Below, piece by piece: positions 1 through 8,110 of a stretch of 64,000 nucleotides of DNA. The DNA is from Caulobacter sp. 73W. GTDB lineage: Bacteria > Pseudomonadota > Alphaproteobacteria > Caulobacterales > Caulobacteraceae. Position numbers and translations under genes: made by a program. The stretch lies in NCBI RefSeq assembly GCF_041021955.1, contig NZ_CP158375.1, positions 3,398,501 through 3,462,500 of the forward strand, given 5' to 3'. The notes under the pieces were generated by a model, which was not told where the DNA came from, did not search any database, and saw only the letters and a program-made list of their open reading frames with translations. Positions within the stretch are counted from its first letter, which is position 1. The number at the start of each line of letters is the position of its first letter.

Positions 1-155
1 GTCCATGCCGCGCGACGGGGCGACCCGATCCTTGCGATTTGCCTGCCGCCCGGGTCGCGCCTATATTGAGCGCCTGTCCAGCAAGGGGGCCTCGGCCATG
101 ATCAGCACCGGAAACGACCGCACCGTCCTTTCCCTCATGCTGTCTCAAGGTCGCC

Positions 156-1733
156 ATGCCCGCCTTTCTTACTCTGGACTCCGTCGCCGCCCGCACGCCT
201 GACGGCCGGCCGCTTTTCGAGAACCTGACCCTGGCCTTCGGGCCGGGACGCACCGGACTTGTCGGCCGCAACGGCGTCGGCAAGACGACCCTGCTGCGCC
301 TGATCGCGGGGGAGGCGACCGCCGCCGCCGGTTCGGTCGGCGTCAATGGACGCATCGGCGTGCTGCGCCAGGCCCTGGCCCCGGCGCCTGACGTCACGGT
401 CGCCGACCTGCTGGGCGTGGCCGACGATCTGGCGCGTCTGGCCCGTATCGAGGTGGGAGCGGGCGACGAGGCCGACTTCTCCGATGCCGACTGGACGCTT
501 CCGGCGCGGCTGGACCAGGCGTTGGCGGAGGTCGGGCTGGCGGGGATCGACCCGGCGCGGCCGGCGGCCTCGCTCAGCGGCGGGCAGGCGACCCGCGCCG
601 CCCTGGCCAGGCTGCTGGTCGAGGCGCCGGACCTGATCCTGCTGGACGAGCCCACCAACAACCTGGACGCGGAGGGGCGCGAACTTGTGGTCCAGGTCCT
701 GCGCGGCTGGCGCGGCGGTGCCCTGGTGGTCAGTCATGATCGCGGCCTGCTGCGCGAGATGGACCGCATCGTCGAGCTGTCGAGCCTGGGCGCGCGGGTC
801 TATGGCGGGAACTACGACCTCTATGCCGAGCGCAAGGCCGAGGAACAGGCCGCCGCCGAGCGCGACTTGGCCGCCGCCGAACGGGACAGCGACCGCGTGG
901 CGCGCGAGGCGCAGGCGGCGCGGGAAAGGCAGGCCCGCCGCGACAGCGCCGGCAAGCGCTTCGCCGCCAAGGGCGGGACGCCCAAGATCGTCCTCGGCAT
1001 GATGGCCGAGCGGGCCGAGAACAGCGGCGCGCGCGGCGAGGTCCTGGCCGAACGCCAGCGCGAGGCGGCGGCCGAGCGGCTGGACGCGGCGCGGGAGCGT
1101 GTGGAGCAGGCGCGCGAACTTGGCTTCACCCTGCCGTCCACCGGCCTGCCGCCCGGGCGGACGGTTCTGGCGCTGGAGGATGTGTCGTTCGGCTATGACG
1201 ATGCGCCGCTCCTGGGCGGCGTGTCGCTGCGCATCACCGGGCCGGAGCGGGTGGCGATCACCGGGCCGAACGGCCGGGGCAAGACGACCCTGTTGAAGCT
1301 GGCTGCGGGGCTGATCGAGCCGACGGCCGGCCTCGTGACGCGGGGAGGCTCAGCGGCTTTGCTGGATCAGCGCACGGCGCTGTTGGCCGACGACGAGTTG
1401 ATCCTGCAGAACTTCCAGCGGCTCAATCCCGGCGCCAGCCTGAACGACGCCCACGCGGCCTTGGCGCGCTTCCTGTTCCGCAACACCGCGGCGCACCAGG
1501 TCGCGGGCTGGCTGAGCGGCGGGGAGCGCCTGCGGGCGGGGCTGGCCTGCGTCCTGGCGCAGCCTGAGCCGCCGCAACTGCTGATCCTGGACGAGCCGAC
1601 CAACCACCTGGACCTCACCAGCATCGCCGCCATCGAGACGGCGCTGTCCGCCTATGACGGCGCCATGCTGATCGTCAGTCACGACCCCGATTTCCTCGAG
1701 GCCGTGGGCGTGGAGCGGACGGTGGAGTTGTGA
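156..1733 (+). CDS. ABC-F family ATP-binding protein (Uup/YheS-like)
   Basis: A soluble ATPase with two ABC domains and no membrane segments, 525 residues. The first Walker A (GRNGVGKTT) is near residue 36, the first signature LSGGQ near 140, and Walker B LILLDEPTNN follows. A charged, Arg/Glu/Ala-rich linker lies around residues 225-325. The second Walker A (GPNGRGKTT) is near 369, LSGGE near 453, and Walker B LLILDEPTNHLD follows. Duplicated ABC domains joined by a charged linker define the ABC-F class, whose members act at the ribosome E site in translation or antibiotic protection. The exact subfamily cannot be read by eye. The gene converges on the flagellar operon, only 4 bases from the flbY stop. 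The 155 bases upstream hold no clear gene. Confidence 0.93.
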   Translation: MPAFLTLDSVAARTPDGRPLFENLTLAFGPGRTGLVGRNGVGKTTLLRLIAGEATAAAGSVGVNGRIGVLRQALAPAPDVTVADLLGVADDLARLARIEVGAGDEADFSDADWTLPARLDQALAEVGLAGIDPARPAASLSGGQATRAALARLLVEAPDLILLDEPTNNLDAEGRELVVQVLRGWRGGALVVSHDRGLLREMDRIVELSSLGARVYGGNYDLYAERKAEEQAAAERDLAAAERDSDRVAREAQAARERQARRDSAGKRFAAKGGTPKIVLGMMAERAENSGARGEVLAERQREAAAERLDAARERVEQARELGFTLPSTGLPPGRTVLALEDVSFGYDDAPLLGGVSLRITGPERVAITGPNGRGKTTLLKLAAGLIEPTAGLVTRGGSAALLDQRTALLADDELILQNFQRLNPGASLNDAHAALARFLFRNTAAHQVAGWLSGGERLRAGLACVLAQPEPPQLLILDEPTNHLDLTSIAAIETALSAYDGAMLIVSHDPDFLEAVGVERTVEL

Positions 1734-1737
1734 GGGC

Positions 1738-2181
1738 CTAAGCCCGCCGGTTCAGGGCGATGGCGACGCCGGCGTCGGCGGGGGCGTTGCGTTCGCCGCT
1801 GGAGCCGTAGCCGCCGACCGCGCCGCGCTGGGCCGCGACTTCGGCGGCGATGGCCTGGACCAGACCCTCGGTGACGGTCTTGGCGGCCTCCAGGGCGCGA
1901 CCGTGGCGGGCGAGGACGGAGTCGAACGCCTCGGTGGCGCGCAGCAGGCGCTGGCGCAGGGGCGGCGGGGCGCCGTTGAGGACCGAGGGATCGCGCTTCA
2001 GCCGCGCGGACTCGTGCCGGTAGATATTGGCCAGCTTGGCCAACTCCTCGATCGTGTCGGCGGCGTCGTGCGGGCGGCGGGTCTCGAAGGCCATGGCCTG
2101 CTGCGCCAGCAGCTCGGTCAGGCGCTCGGTCAGGTTCACCAGCGCTTCGGCGCGGACGACGACGTCAGGGTTTGCGGTCAT
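1738..2181 (-). CDS. flbY: Flagellar protein FlbY
   Basis: A small (147-residue), mostly helical, Ala-rich cytoplasmic protein. It is the last gene of a flgI-cheL-flbY operon, an order known from Caulobacter crescentus next to fliX. Its ATG overlaps the cheL stop as ATGA, so translation is probably coupled. A central helix carries TERLTELLAQQ and a later segment carries RDPSVLNGAPPPLRQRL, the sort of pattern seen in FlgN-like export chaperones, but that resemblance is only suggestive. The name rests mainly on gene order and size. The function in flagellar assembly is known from the locus, not from any motif here. Confidence 0.8.
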   Translation of the reverse strand: MTANPDVVVRAEALVNLTERLTELLAQQAMAFETRRPHDAADTIEELAKLANIYRHESARLKRDPSVLNGAPPPLRQRLLRATEAFDSVLARHGRALEAAKTVTEGLVQAIAAEVAAQRGAVGGYGSSGERNAPADAGVAIALNRRA

Positions 2182-2522
2182 TGGGCCGGGGTCTCCTTGA
2201 CGGGTTGGTCGGTCAGGCCTTGCAGCTTCAGCATCTCGCGCTCGACATCGGCCGCCAGGCCCACGCCGCCGCTGCGGGCCATCTGCTTGCCCATGGCCTC
2301 CAGCAAGAAGCCGCGGAACATCTGCTCGCCGTGGCCGCCGCTGAACTCGCCTTCGCCCAGGCCCTCGAACATCGGGGCCATCATCTGGGTCAGGAACGAG
2401 GCCTCGAAGGCCTGGGCCGTTTCCTTGATCTGGCCGCGCTTGGCCAGTTCGGCGGCGGTGGCCGGGGTGCGGGCGGCCCCCGCGAGGGCGGCGTCGATGG
2501 CGGAAAGGTTCATGCTGCTCAT
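2178..2522 (-). CDS. cheL: Rod-binding protein (CheL, FlgJ N-terminal domain)
   Basis: 114 residues. The segment from AFEASFLTQMM through GGHGEQMFRGFLLEAMGKQMA is the signature of the FlgJ N-terminal rod-binding domain, which helps the flagellar rod assemble in the periplasm. The peptidoglycan-hydrolase half of enterobacterial FlgJ is absent, which is normal in alphaproteobacteria, where the stand-alone domain is called CheL. The start was chosen at the ATG that overlaps the flgI stop as TGATG. The stop overlaps the flbY start as ATGA. No signal peptide is visible, in keeping with export through the flagellar type III apparatus. Confidence 0.88.
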   Translation of the reverse strand: MSSMNLSAIDAALAGAARTPATAAELAKRGQIKETAQAFEASFLTQMMAPMFEGLGEGEFSGGHGEQMFRGFLLEAMGKQMARSGGVGLAADVEREMLKLQGLTDQPVKETPAQ

Positions 2523-3634
2523 CACATCACCTGGATGTCGGCTTGCAGGGCGCCCGCAGCCTTGATCGCCTGCAGGATCGAGATCATGTCGCGGGGCGTG
2601 ACGCCCAGGGCGTTCAGGCCATTCACCAGGCTGGCCAGCGAGGCGCCTTCGTTCAGGGTGATCAGCTGACGGCCCTTTTCCTCGTCGAACGAGACGTTGC
2701 TCTGCGGCACGACGGCGGTCTGGCCCTGGCTGAAGGGCGCGGGTTGGCTGACGCCGGGGGTTTCCTGGACGCTGATGGTCAGGTTGCCCTGGGCGATGGC
2801 GACTGTGGAGACGCGGACGTTCTCGCCCACCACAATCACGCCGGACACTTCGTCGATGATCACGCGGGCCGGGGCGTCGGTCTTGACCGGCAGGCTCTCG
2901 ATCATGCTGACGAAGCTGATCAGGTCGCGGCCGGCCGGCGGGCGGACGGTGACGATGGTCGGGTTCTCGGACACGGCCGAGCCGAAGAACCGGGCGTTGA
3001 TGGCGTCGGCCACCTGGCGCGATGTGGTGAAGTCCGGATTGCGCAGAGTCAGGCGCATTTGGCCCATGCTGGCCAGCTGGAAGCCGGTCTCGTCTTCGAC
3101 GATGGCCCCGCCGGCGATCCGGCCGGAGGTCGGCACGCCCTTGGTCACCGACGAACCCGACGCGCCCTGGGCCGAGACCGAACCGGTTTGCACGGTGCCC
3201 TGGGCCACGGCGTAGATCTTGCCGTCGGCGCCGGCGAGGGAGGTGACCAGCAGGGTGCCGCCCATCAGGCTCTTGGCGTCGCCCACGGCCGAGACGGTGA
3301 CGTCCACGGCCGAACCCGGCGCGGCGAACGGCGGCAGCTTGGCCGTGACGATCACCGCGGCGGCGTTCTTGGAGTTCAGGTTGGCGTCGCGGATGTTGAT
3401 GCCCATCCGCTCGAAGCTGGCTTCCAGCGCCTGGCGGGTCATCGGGGAGTTGCGCAGGTTGTCGCCGCTGCCGTTGAGGCCGACGACCAGGCCCTGGCCG
3501 ATCAGGACGTTTTCGCGGACGCCCTCGAACTCGACGATGTCCTTGATCCGCGAGGCGGCCGAGGCCGTGCCGGCGAAGGCGAGGCTGGCGACGGCGAGGG
3601 CGGCGGCAAACAGAGGCGAAAATGAACGACGCAT
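2522..3634 (-). CDS. flgI: Flagellar P-ring protein FlgI
   Basis: Builds the periplasmic P ring around the flagellar rod. The 370-residue product starts with a Sec signal peptide (MRRSFSPLFAAALAVASLAFAGTASA, quoted only as positions 1-26), and the mature form opens with SRIKDIVEFEGVRENVLIGQG, the conserved FlgI N-terminus. RDMISILQAIKAAGALQADI ends the protein, also as in the family. The chosen ATG at 3634 puts the signal peptide at the very N-terminus; an in-frame ATG ten codons upstream (3664) would add non-signal residues. First gene of flgI-cheL-flbY, divergent from fliX, with which it shares a 186-base intergenic region carrying CtrA-like half-sites. Confidence 0.96.
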   Translation of the reverse strand: MRRSFSPLFAAALAVASLAFAGTASAASRIKDIVEFEGVRENVLIGQGLVVGLNGSGDNLRNSPMTRQALEASFERMGINIRDANLNSKNAAAVIVTAKLPPFAAPGSAVDVTVSAVGDAKSLMGGTLLVTSLAGADGKIYAVAQGTVQTGSVSAQGASGSSVTKGVPTSGRIAGGAIVEDETGFQLASMGQMRLTLRNPDFTTSRQVADAINARFFGSAVSENPTIVTVRPPAGRDLISFVSMIESLPVKTDAPARVIIDEVSGVIVVGENVRVSTVAIAQGNLTISVQETPGVSQPAPFSQGQTAVVPQSNVSFDEEKGRQLITLNEGASLASLVNGLNALGVTPRDMISILQAIKAAGALQADIQVM

Positions 3635-3757
3635 GGGGATCCCGATGAATTCGGGAGACGCCATGCCAGAACCGGGCCAGAAAGAATCCCAACGGAATCA
3701 AGGCGATTCCGGACGGGGCGTCGCGTATCCGGCGCCGAGGGCAATTTCTGCCCGGCA

Positions 3758-3801
3758 TTAACCATACCTCAAGCCCGCGTGGCCGAGAGTTATATGGTTA
3801 A
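3758..3801. promoter_or_regulatory. Pair of CtrA-type half-sites in inverted orientation
   Basis: TTAACCAT lies at 3758-3765 and its reverse complement ATGGTTAA at 3794-3801. They fall between divergent flgI and fliX, 20 bases upstream of the fliX ATG for the nearer one. TTAACCAT is the half-site recognised by the cell-cycle regulator CtrA in Caulobacter, and early flagellar genes are known CtrA targets. The canonical spaced box (TTAA-N7-TTAAC) is not present here. Binding is therefore an inference from two matching octamers and their position. Confidence 0.5.
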
Positions 3802-3820
3802 CGGGCGAGTGGAATTTACC

Positions 3821-4258
3821 ATGAAGGTAAGTGGTTCGAGCGGAGCTGGATCGGTGGGCGGCGTGGGTCGCGCCAAGGGGGCGTCGTCCGGCGGCGGCTT
3901 CTCCCTGCCGAGCGTCGGCGGAACGACCGCCGCCGGGGCGGCCGCAGGTGCGCAAGGCGTCACCGGCGTTGCCTCGGTCGACGCCTTGCTGGCCATGCAG
4001 GCGGTGGGCGGTCCCCTGGAGGGGCGTCGCCGCGCCGTGAAGCGGGCGGGGCGGATCCTCGATGTTCTCGATGAAGTGAAGATGGCGATGCTGGATGGCG
4101 GCCTGTCCGCTTCGCAGCTTCAAAAACTGGCTCGGGCGGTGCGCGATCAGCGCGATTCCACGGATGATCCGCAGCTTGAGGCGCTTCTCGACCAGATCGA
4201 AACCCGTGCCGCGGTTGAGCTGGCGAAGTTCGAGATGTCCCGGAAGGCCATGGCTTGA
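3821..4258 (+). CDS. fliX: Flagellar assembly regulator FliX
   Basis: 145 residues starting MKVSGSSG, like the Caulobacter FliX N-terminus (MKVSG). FliX works with the sigma-54 activator FlbD and couples completion of the early flagellar structure to late flagellar gene transcription. It is found only in alphaproteobacteria near Caulobacter. The first 65 residues are Gly/Ser/Ala-rich, followed by a helical C-terminal region with RAGRILDVLDEVKMAMLDGG and a conserved-looking LDQIETRAAVELAKFE tail. An upstream GTG at 3779 would extend the frame, but the ATG matches the family N-terminus. Divergent from flgI, as in C. crescentus. Confidence 0.93.
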   Translation: MKVSGSSGAGSVGGVGRAKGASSGGGFSLPSVGGTTAAGAAAGAQGVTGVASVDALLAMQAVGGPLEGRRRAVKRAGRILDVLDEVKMAMLDGGLSASQLQKLARAVRDQRDSTDDPQLEALLDQIETRAAVELAKFEMSRKAMA

Positions 4259-4279
4259 TGATCGTCATGCAATGGCACG

Positions 4280-4307
4280 TTGAACCGGAATTTTCTTTTG
4301 CTATAAG
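4280..4307 (+). promoter_or_regulatory. Candidate housekeeping (sigma-73 type) promoter for dksA
   Basis: TTGAACC at 4280-4286 and GCTATAAG at 4300-4307 are separated by 13 bases. This fits the Caulobacter housekeeping pattern TTGACGS-N10-14-GCTANAWC. It lies 45 bases before the dksA ATG. Assigned by eye only. Confidence 0.45.
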
Positions 4308-4352
4308 CGGCCTGCCTGCTGTGGGTGGGTTTTTATGGGGCGTGAGGCGCTA

Positions 4353-4781
4353 ATGACAGCGGCCGCGGTTCTGGTTTCGAAAGATACCTATCGTCCTTCC
4401 GAGGACGAAGAGTTCATGAACGAGCGCCAGCTCGAGTATTTCAAGCAAAAGTTGCTCGACTGGAAAGAAGAGATCCTGCGCGAATCTCGCGACACGGTCT
4501 CGCATCTCCAGACGGAGACCGAGAATCATCCTGACTTGGCCGACTGCGCCTCGTCGGAGACTGATCGGGCTCTTGAGCTGCGTACTCGGGATCGGCAGCG
4601 CAAATTGATCTCGAAGATCGACGAGGCGATACGCCGAATCGAGGACGGGTCCTACGGCTACTGCGAAGAGACGGGGGAGCCGATCGGTCTGGCCCGTCTG
4701 GAAGCGCGGCCGGTGGCGACTCTCAGCCTCGAGGCGCAGGAGCGCCACGAACGCCGCGAACGCGTCCACCGGGACGACTAA
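4353..4781 (+). CDS. dksA: RNA polymerase-binding transcription factor DksA
   Basis: DksA enters the RNA polymerase secondary channel and, with ppGpp, tunes stress and rRNA transcription. The 142-residue product has the coiled-coil region with the tip motif DxxDxA (D61, D64, A66) and the C-terminal region with YGYCEETGEPIG and RLEARPVATLSLEA. The zinc site is degenerate: the four usual cysteines are C104, T107, S125 and A128, so only one remains and zinc binding is unlikely. This resembles cysteine-poor DksA variants. The start at 4353 follows the Caulobacter-like N-terminus (MTAAAVLVSKDTYRPS); an ATG six codons upstream is possible. The neighbouring fliX-flgI locus gives no functional hint. 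Confidence 0.93.
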   Translation: MTAAAVLVSKDTYRPSEDEEFMNERQLEYFKQKLLDWKEEILRESRDTVSHLQTETENHPDLADCASSETDRALELRTRDRQRKLISKIDEAIRRIEDGSYGYCEETGEPIGLARLEARPVATLSLEAQERHERRERVHRDD

Positions 4782-4855
4782 GCCGTTCAGGCCGCTTGAC
4801 TTCCCGTCGTCGAGGGCCGACCTAGCCGGCCTTCGATGAGGAAGGCTGTGGTTCC

Positions 4856-6190
4856 ATGACCGTGAAGGTCCGTTTCGCGCCGTCGCCCACCGGGCGGCTG
4901 CATGTCGGCAATATCCGCGCTGCGCTGATCAACTGGCTGTACGCCAAGCGTCAGGGCGGGCAGTTCGTGCTGCGCATCGACGACACCGACCTCGAGCGTT
5001 CGACCAAGGAATTCGAGCAGGGCATCGAAACCGACCTGACCTGGTTGGGACTGGTCTGGGACGAACGTCACAACCAGTCCGCCCGCTTCCCCGTCTATCA
5101 ACAAGCCGTCGAGCGCTTGAAGGCGCAGGGCCGCCTGTATCCCGCCTATGAGACGGGCGAAGAGCTCGACCGCCGCCGCAAGGTGCAGCTGTCGCGCGGC
5201 CAGCCGCCGATCTACGACCGCTCGGCCCTGAAGCTGACCGACGAGGAGAAGGTCGCCCTGGAGGCCGAGGGCCGCCGCCCGCACTGGCGCTTCCGCCTGG
5301 AAGGCAAGCGCGTGAAGTGGATGGATCTGGTCCGTGGCGAGTGCGAGGTGGACACCGCCTCGATGTCCGACCCGGTGCTGATCCGCGAGGACGGCGCGTT
5401 CCTCTACACCCTGCCGTCGGTGGTGGACGACATCGACATGGGCATCACCCATGTGATCCGCGGCGAAGACCACGTCACCAACACCGGCGCGCAGATCGAG
5501 ATCTTCGAAGCACTGGGCGCGACCGCGCCGACCTTCGCGCACATGACCCTGCTGGTCGGGGCCGATGGCGGGGCGCTGTCCAAGCGTCTGGGTTCGCTGT
5601 CGATCGGCGAGATGCGCGACCAGGGCTATGAGCCTCTGGCCATCACCTCGCACCTGGCGAAGATCGGCACCTCGGATAACCTGGAGGCCGGAGAGTCTCT
5701 GGCGGCGCTGGGCGAGAGCTTCGAGTTCTCGAAGATGGGCCGTTCGGCCGCCCGCTATGACGAGGCCGACCTGGGCCGTCTGAACGCGGCGCTGCTGCAC
5801 GTCATGCCGTACGATGCGGCCAAGCCGCGCCTGGAGGCCCTCGGGGCCGATCTGGGCGAGGCGTTCTGGAACGCGGTGCGCGGCAACCTGAACCTGTTCG
5901 CCGACGTGAAGAGCCTGGCTGACGTGATCGCGGGCGAAGTGACGCCGGTGGTCGAGGACCAGGCGTTCCTGGACGCGGCCAAGGCCCTGCTGCCCGAGAC
6001 TGTCGGTCCGGAGACCTGGGGCGAATGGGTCAATGCGGTGAAGGAAAAGACCGGCGCCAAGGGCAAGGGCCTGTTCCTGCCCCTGCGTCGCGCGCTGACC
6101 GGTATGGATCACGGACCTGAAATGGGTCCGCTTCTCGCCCTGATCGGGCGGGAGAAGGCGGTCCGCCGGCTGTCCGGCGAAACCGCCTAG
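4856..6190 (+). CDS. gltX: Glutamyl-tRNA synthetase
   Basis: Charges tRNA-Glu in the cytoplasm. The class I signature is split between HVGNIRAALINW (HIGH-like, about residues 17-28) and LSKRLGSLSI (KMSKS-like, near 241-250). Further conserved blocks include RIDDTDLERST and the GEDHVTNT turn before the second signature. At 444 residues it is on the short side for GltX, and alphaproteobacteria often carry two GltX genes, one of them also charging tRNA-Gln for later amidation. Which type this is cannot be told here. It ends six bases before the stop of the convergent small exported protein, with a weak shared hairpin (CCGCCTA/TTAGGCGG) across both stops. Confidence 0.94.
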   Translation: MTVKVRFAPSPTGRLHVGNIRAALINWLYAKRQGGQFVLRIDDTDLERSTKEFEQGIETDLTWLGLVWDERHNQSARFPVYQQAVERLKAQGRLYPAYETGEELDRRRKVQLSRGQPPIYDRSALKLTDEEKVALEAEGRRPHWRFRLEGKRVKWMDLVRGECEVDTASMSDPVLIREDGAFLYTLPSVVDDIDMGITHVIRGEDHVTNTGAQIEIFEALGATAPTFAHMTLLVGADGGALSKRLGSLSIGEMRDQGYEPLAITSHLAKIGTSDNLEAGESLAALGESFEFSKMGRSAARYDEADLGRLNAALLHVMPYDAAKPRLEALGADLGEAFWNAVRGNLNLFADVKSLADVIAGEVTPVVEDQAFLDAAKALLPETVGPETWGEWVNAVKEKTGAKGKGLFLPLRRALTGMDHGPEMGPLLALIGREKAVRRLSGETA

Positions 6191-6195
6191 TCCTC

Positions 6196-6504
6196 TTAGG
6201 CGGCCTTGGCGGAGGCGTTGCATTCCGCCAGGGCTTCAGCCGAGAGCTCCTGGCCCTTGAAGGTGAAGGCCGCGACTTCGCCCAGCTCGCCAGCGACGCG
6301 CTTGCAGGCGCGGACCGGGGGCTGCGACTTCACGTTGCCGGCGACGCAGAGGGTGTCCTTGCACACCCAGGCGGCGCCGTCCTGGATCAGGCGGGTCTTG
6401 GCCGGGGCGGCCTTGAGGGTGACGGTCGCGCCGTCGGAAGCGGCTTGAACCGAAGTCGCGCCCATGAGGGCGGCCACGGCGACGACGCCGAGCACGATAC
6501 GCAT
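6196..6504 (-). CDS. Small exported protein, CC_3452-like (tentative)
   Basis: 102 residues with a Sec signal peptide (MRIVLGVVAVAALMGATSVQA) and a mature part carrying three cysteines: two in VCKDTLCVAG and one in VRACKRVAGELGEVAAF, plus one near the C-terminus (AECNAS). The spacing suggests disulphides in the periplasm. I recall similar small exported proteins in Caulobacter annotated only as the CC_3452 family. That match is from memory and not verified. No biochemical role is known to me. The start at 6504 is preceded by AGGAGA. An upstream in-frame extension to 6576 would bury the signal peptide. Confidence 0.75.
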   Translation of the reverse strand: MRIVLGVVAVAALMGATSVQAASDGATVTLKAAPAKTRLIQDGAAWVCKDTLCVAGNVKSQPPVRACKRVAGELGEVAAFTFKGQELSAEALAECNASAKAA

Positions 6505-6576
6505 GATGACTCTCCTATAAATCCCCCCGCCGGAGGGAGAGCCGGCGGACAGCGCATAGTGCGTTTTTATTAGCAA

Positions 6577-7182
6577 CTATGTCAAGCGAATGGCGTCGCT
6601 TACATCCTCGACGGGATCGGCCGCGACCATCGCGCGTAGAGCGGGGACCACGTCCTGGGGCTTGTCCACCACGCGGTAGGCCTCGCGGAACGAGGCCGGG
6701 GTGAAGCCTGTGGCGATGGTGTGCTCGAACAAGGCGAAGAGCGTGTCCCAAAAGCCGTCGGGGCTGTAGAACACCACCGGCTTGTCGTGCAGGTTCAGGC
6801 GGCGCCAGGACAGCAGTTCGACGATCTCCTCCAAGGTGCCGACCCCGCCGGGCAGCACGACGAAGGCGTCCGAGTTGTCGAACAGACCCTTCTTGCGCTC
6901 AGCCATGGTCTCGACGACCTGCGTCTCGACCTTGGTGAGAGGACGCTCCTTGCCGATCAGGAAGCTTGGGATGATGCCCAGGACCCGGCCGCCGGCGTCG
7001 TGCGCGGCTCCGGCGCTGGCGCCCATCAGGCCCACGCCGCCGCCGCCATAGACAAGGCGAAGGCCGGCGCGTGCGAATTCGCGGCCGACTTCGGCGGCGT
7101 CTTGCAACAGTTGGGGATCAACGGCGTCGGAGGACCCGCAATAGACGCAGACCGAATCCAGACGCCTGGACTCGTGCGACAT
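6577..7182 (-). CDS. LOG family protein (cytokinin riboside 5'-monophosphate phosphoribohydrolase type)
   Basis: 201 residues with the diagnostic LOG motif PGGVGTLEE (about residues 109-117), a Rossmann-like N-terminus with VCVYCGSSD and a YGGGGVGLMG turn. Members cleave the N-glycosidic bond of nucleoside 5'-monophosphates; in plants this releases cytokinins, and in bacteria many act on AMP or related nucleotides. The true substrate here is unknown. It stands alone, upstream and divergent from the lipoprotein/ABC exporter pair. The terminal helix ends with DVSDAIRLT. Confidence 0.9.
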   Translation of the reverse strand: MSHESRRLDSVCVYCGSSDAVDPQLLQDAAEVGREFARAGLRLVYGGGGVGLMGASAGAAHDAGGRVLGIIPSFLIGKERPLTKVETQVVETMAERKKGLFDNSDAFVVLPGGVGTLEEIVELLSWRRLNLHDKPVVFYSPDGFWDTLFALFEHTIATGFTPASFREAYRVVDKPQDVVPALRAMVAADPVEDVSDAIRLT

Positions 7183-7303
7183 GGTCGGTCACTCCAGGAA
7201 AGAACGTTTGGCGCGCTTGAAGGCGCGTCTTTTGATCACGATCTGGCTGTGATCGTGTGACGGTGAACATCGGCTGTCGGCGGCAAGGTTGCAAGGAGCG
7301 CGC

Positions 7304-8110
7304 GTGAATCGGGTCGGAAGGATGCTGTGGACGTCGGCGATCGTGGCGGGCGCGCTGGCCCTGAACGCCTGCGGACGCGAGCGTACGGCCGCCTGGAGCA
7401 CGCCGGCCCCGCCGCCCGCGCCAGATGCCGCCGAGGCCGCCTACATGGCGCCGCCGACCGTGACCGCGGCCGAATCGACGGCCGGCGGCCTGCGGCTTTC
7501 GGGCAAGGCGTCGGCAGGCGCCCGCGTGCGTCTGGGCGCGCCGACGGGGGAGACCCTTTTCGCCACGGCCGGTTCCGATGGTCGCTGGAGCTTGACCGCT
7601 CCCCGCGCCGACCAGCCGCGCCTGTTCGGCCTGTCCATGACCCAGAACGACCGCACGGTGCAGGCGGAGGGCTATGTGCTGGTCACCCCGACCGGATCGG
7701 CGGCTATCCTGCGCGCCGGCGCCGGGGCGGACGTCATCGCCGGGGCCGGCGCGCGTCCGCGCATCCTGGCGGTGGACTATGACCAGGAGGGCGGGGCGGT
7801 GATCTCCGGCCTCGCCGTGGCCGATACGCCGCTGGAGCTGCGCGTCGACGGCGTCACGCGCGGCCAGGGCGAAGCGGACGGCAAGGGCCGCTTCAGCCTG
7901 CCGCTGAGCCGCCCGCTGGAGCCCGGCGCCTATGAGATTGTGGCGGCCGGGCAGGGCGGCGAGGACGCCGCCCGCCTGTCCATCGCCACCGTCGGCCCTC
8001 TGCAGTCCGGCCCGTTCCAGGGCGAACGGGCGCCGCGCGGCTGGCGCATCGACTGGATGACCCCCGCAGGCGGCGTGCAGACCACCGTGGTCATGGAGGA
8101 CGGGGCTTGA
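7304..8110 (+). CDS. Lipoprotein with Ig-like beta repeats
   Basis: 268 residues. The N-terminal signal ends in the lipobox LNAC (ALALNACGRE), so the mature protein should be a periplasmic lipoprotein. Two stretches look like bacterial Ig/Big-type beta sandwiches: SGKASAGARVRLGAP...DGRWSL (about residues 62-95) and ISGLAVADTPLELRVDG...GRFSLPL (about 165-205). The GTG start at 7304 was preferred because AAGGAG lies 5 bases upstream; a TTG at 7289 would place the ribosome site inside the gene. Its stop overlaps the TTG start of the following ABC exporter (TTGA). This implies an operon and a shared job at the envelope. The ligand is unknown. Confidence 0.8.
   Translation: MNRVGRMLWTSAIVAGALALNACGRERTAAWSTPAPPPAPDAAEAAYMAPPTVTAAESTAGGLRLSGKASAGARVRLGAPTGETLFATAGSDGRWSLTAPRADQPRLFGLSMTQNDRTVQAEGYVLVTPTGSAAILRAGAGADVIAGAGARPRILAVDYDQEGGAVISGLAVADTPLELRVDGVTRGQGEADGKGRFSLPLSRPLEPGAYEIVAAGQGGEDAARLSIATVGPLQSGPFQGERAPRGWRIDWMTPAGGVQTTVVMEDGA

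Noticed and set aside
3741-3755. CCGGGCAGAAATTGC on the minus strand as a sigma-54 promoter of flgI
   Set aside because: GG-to-GC spacing is one base off the strict rule and the -24 block is weak.
2178-3758. A single 526-codon frame covering cheL and the antisense-frame of flgI
   Set aside because: Only the last 114 codons match a real protein (CheL); the rest is an Arg/Pro/Gly-rich shadow of flgI.
4273-4287. TGGCACG upstream of dksA as a sigma-54 -24 element
   Set aside because: No TTGC at the required spacing; the housekeeping-type pattern overlaps and fits better.
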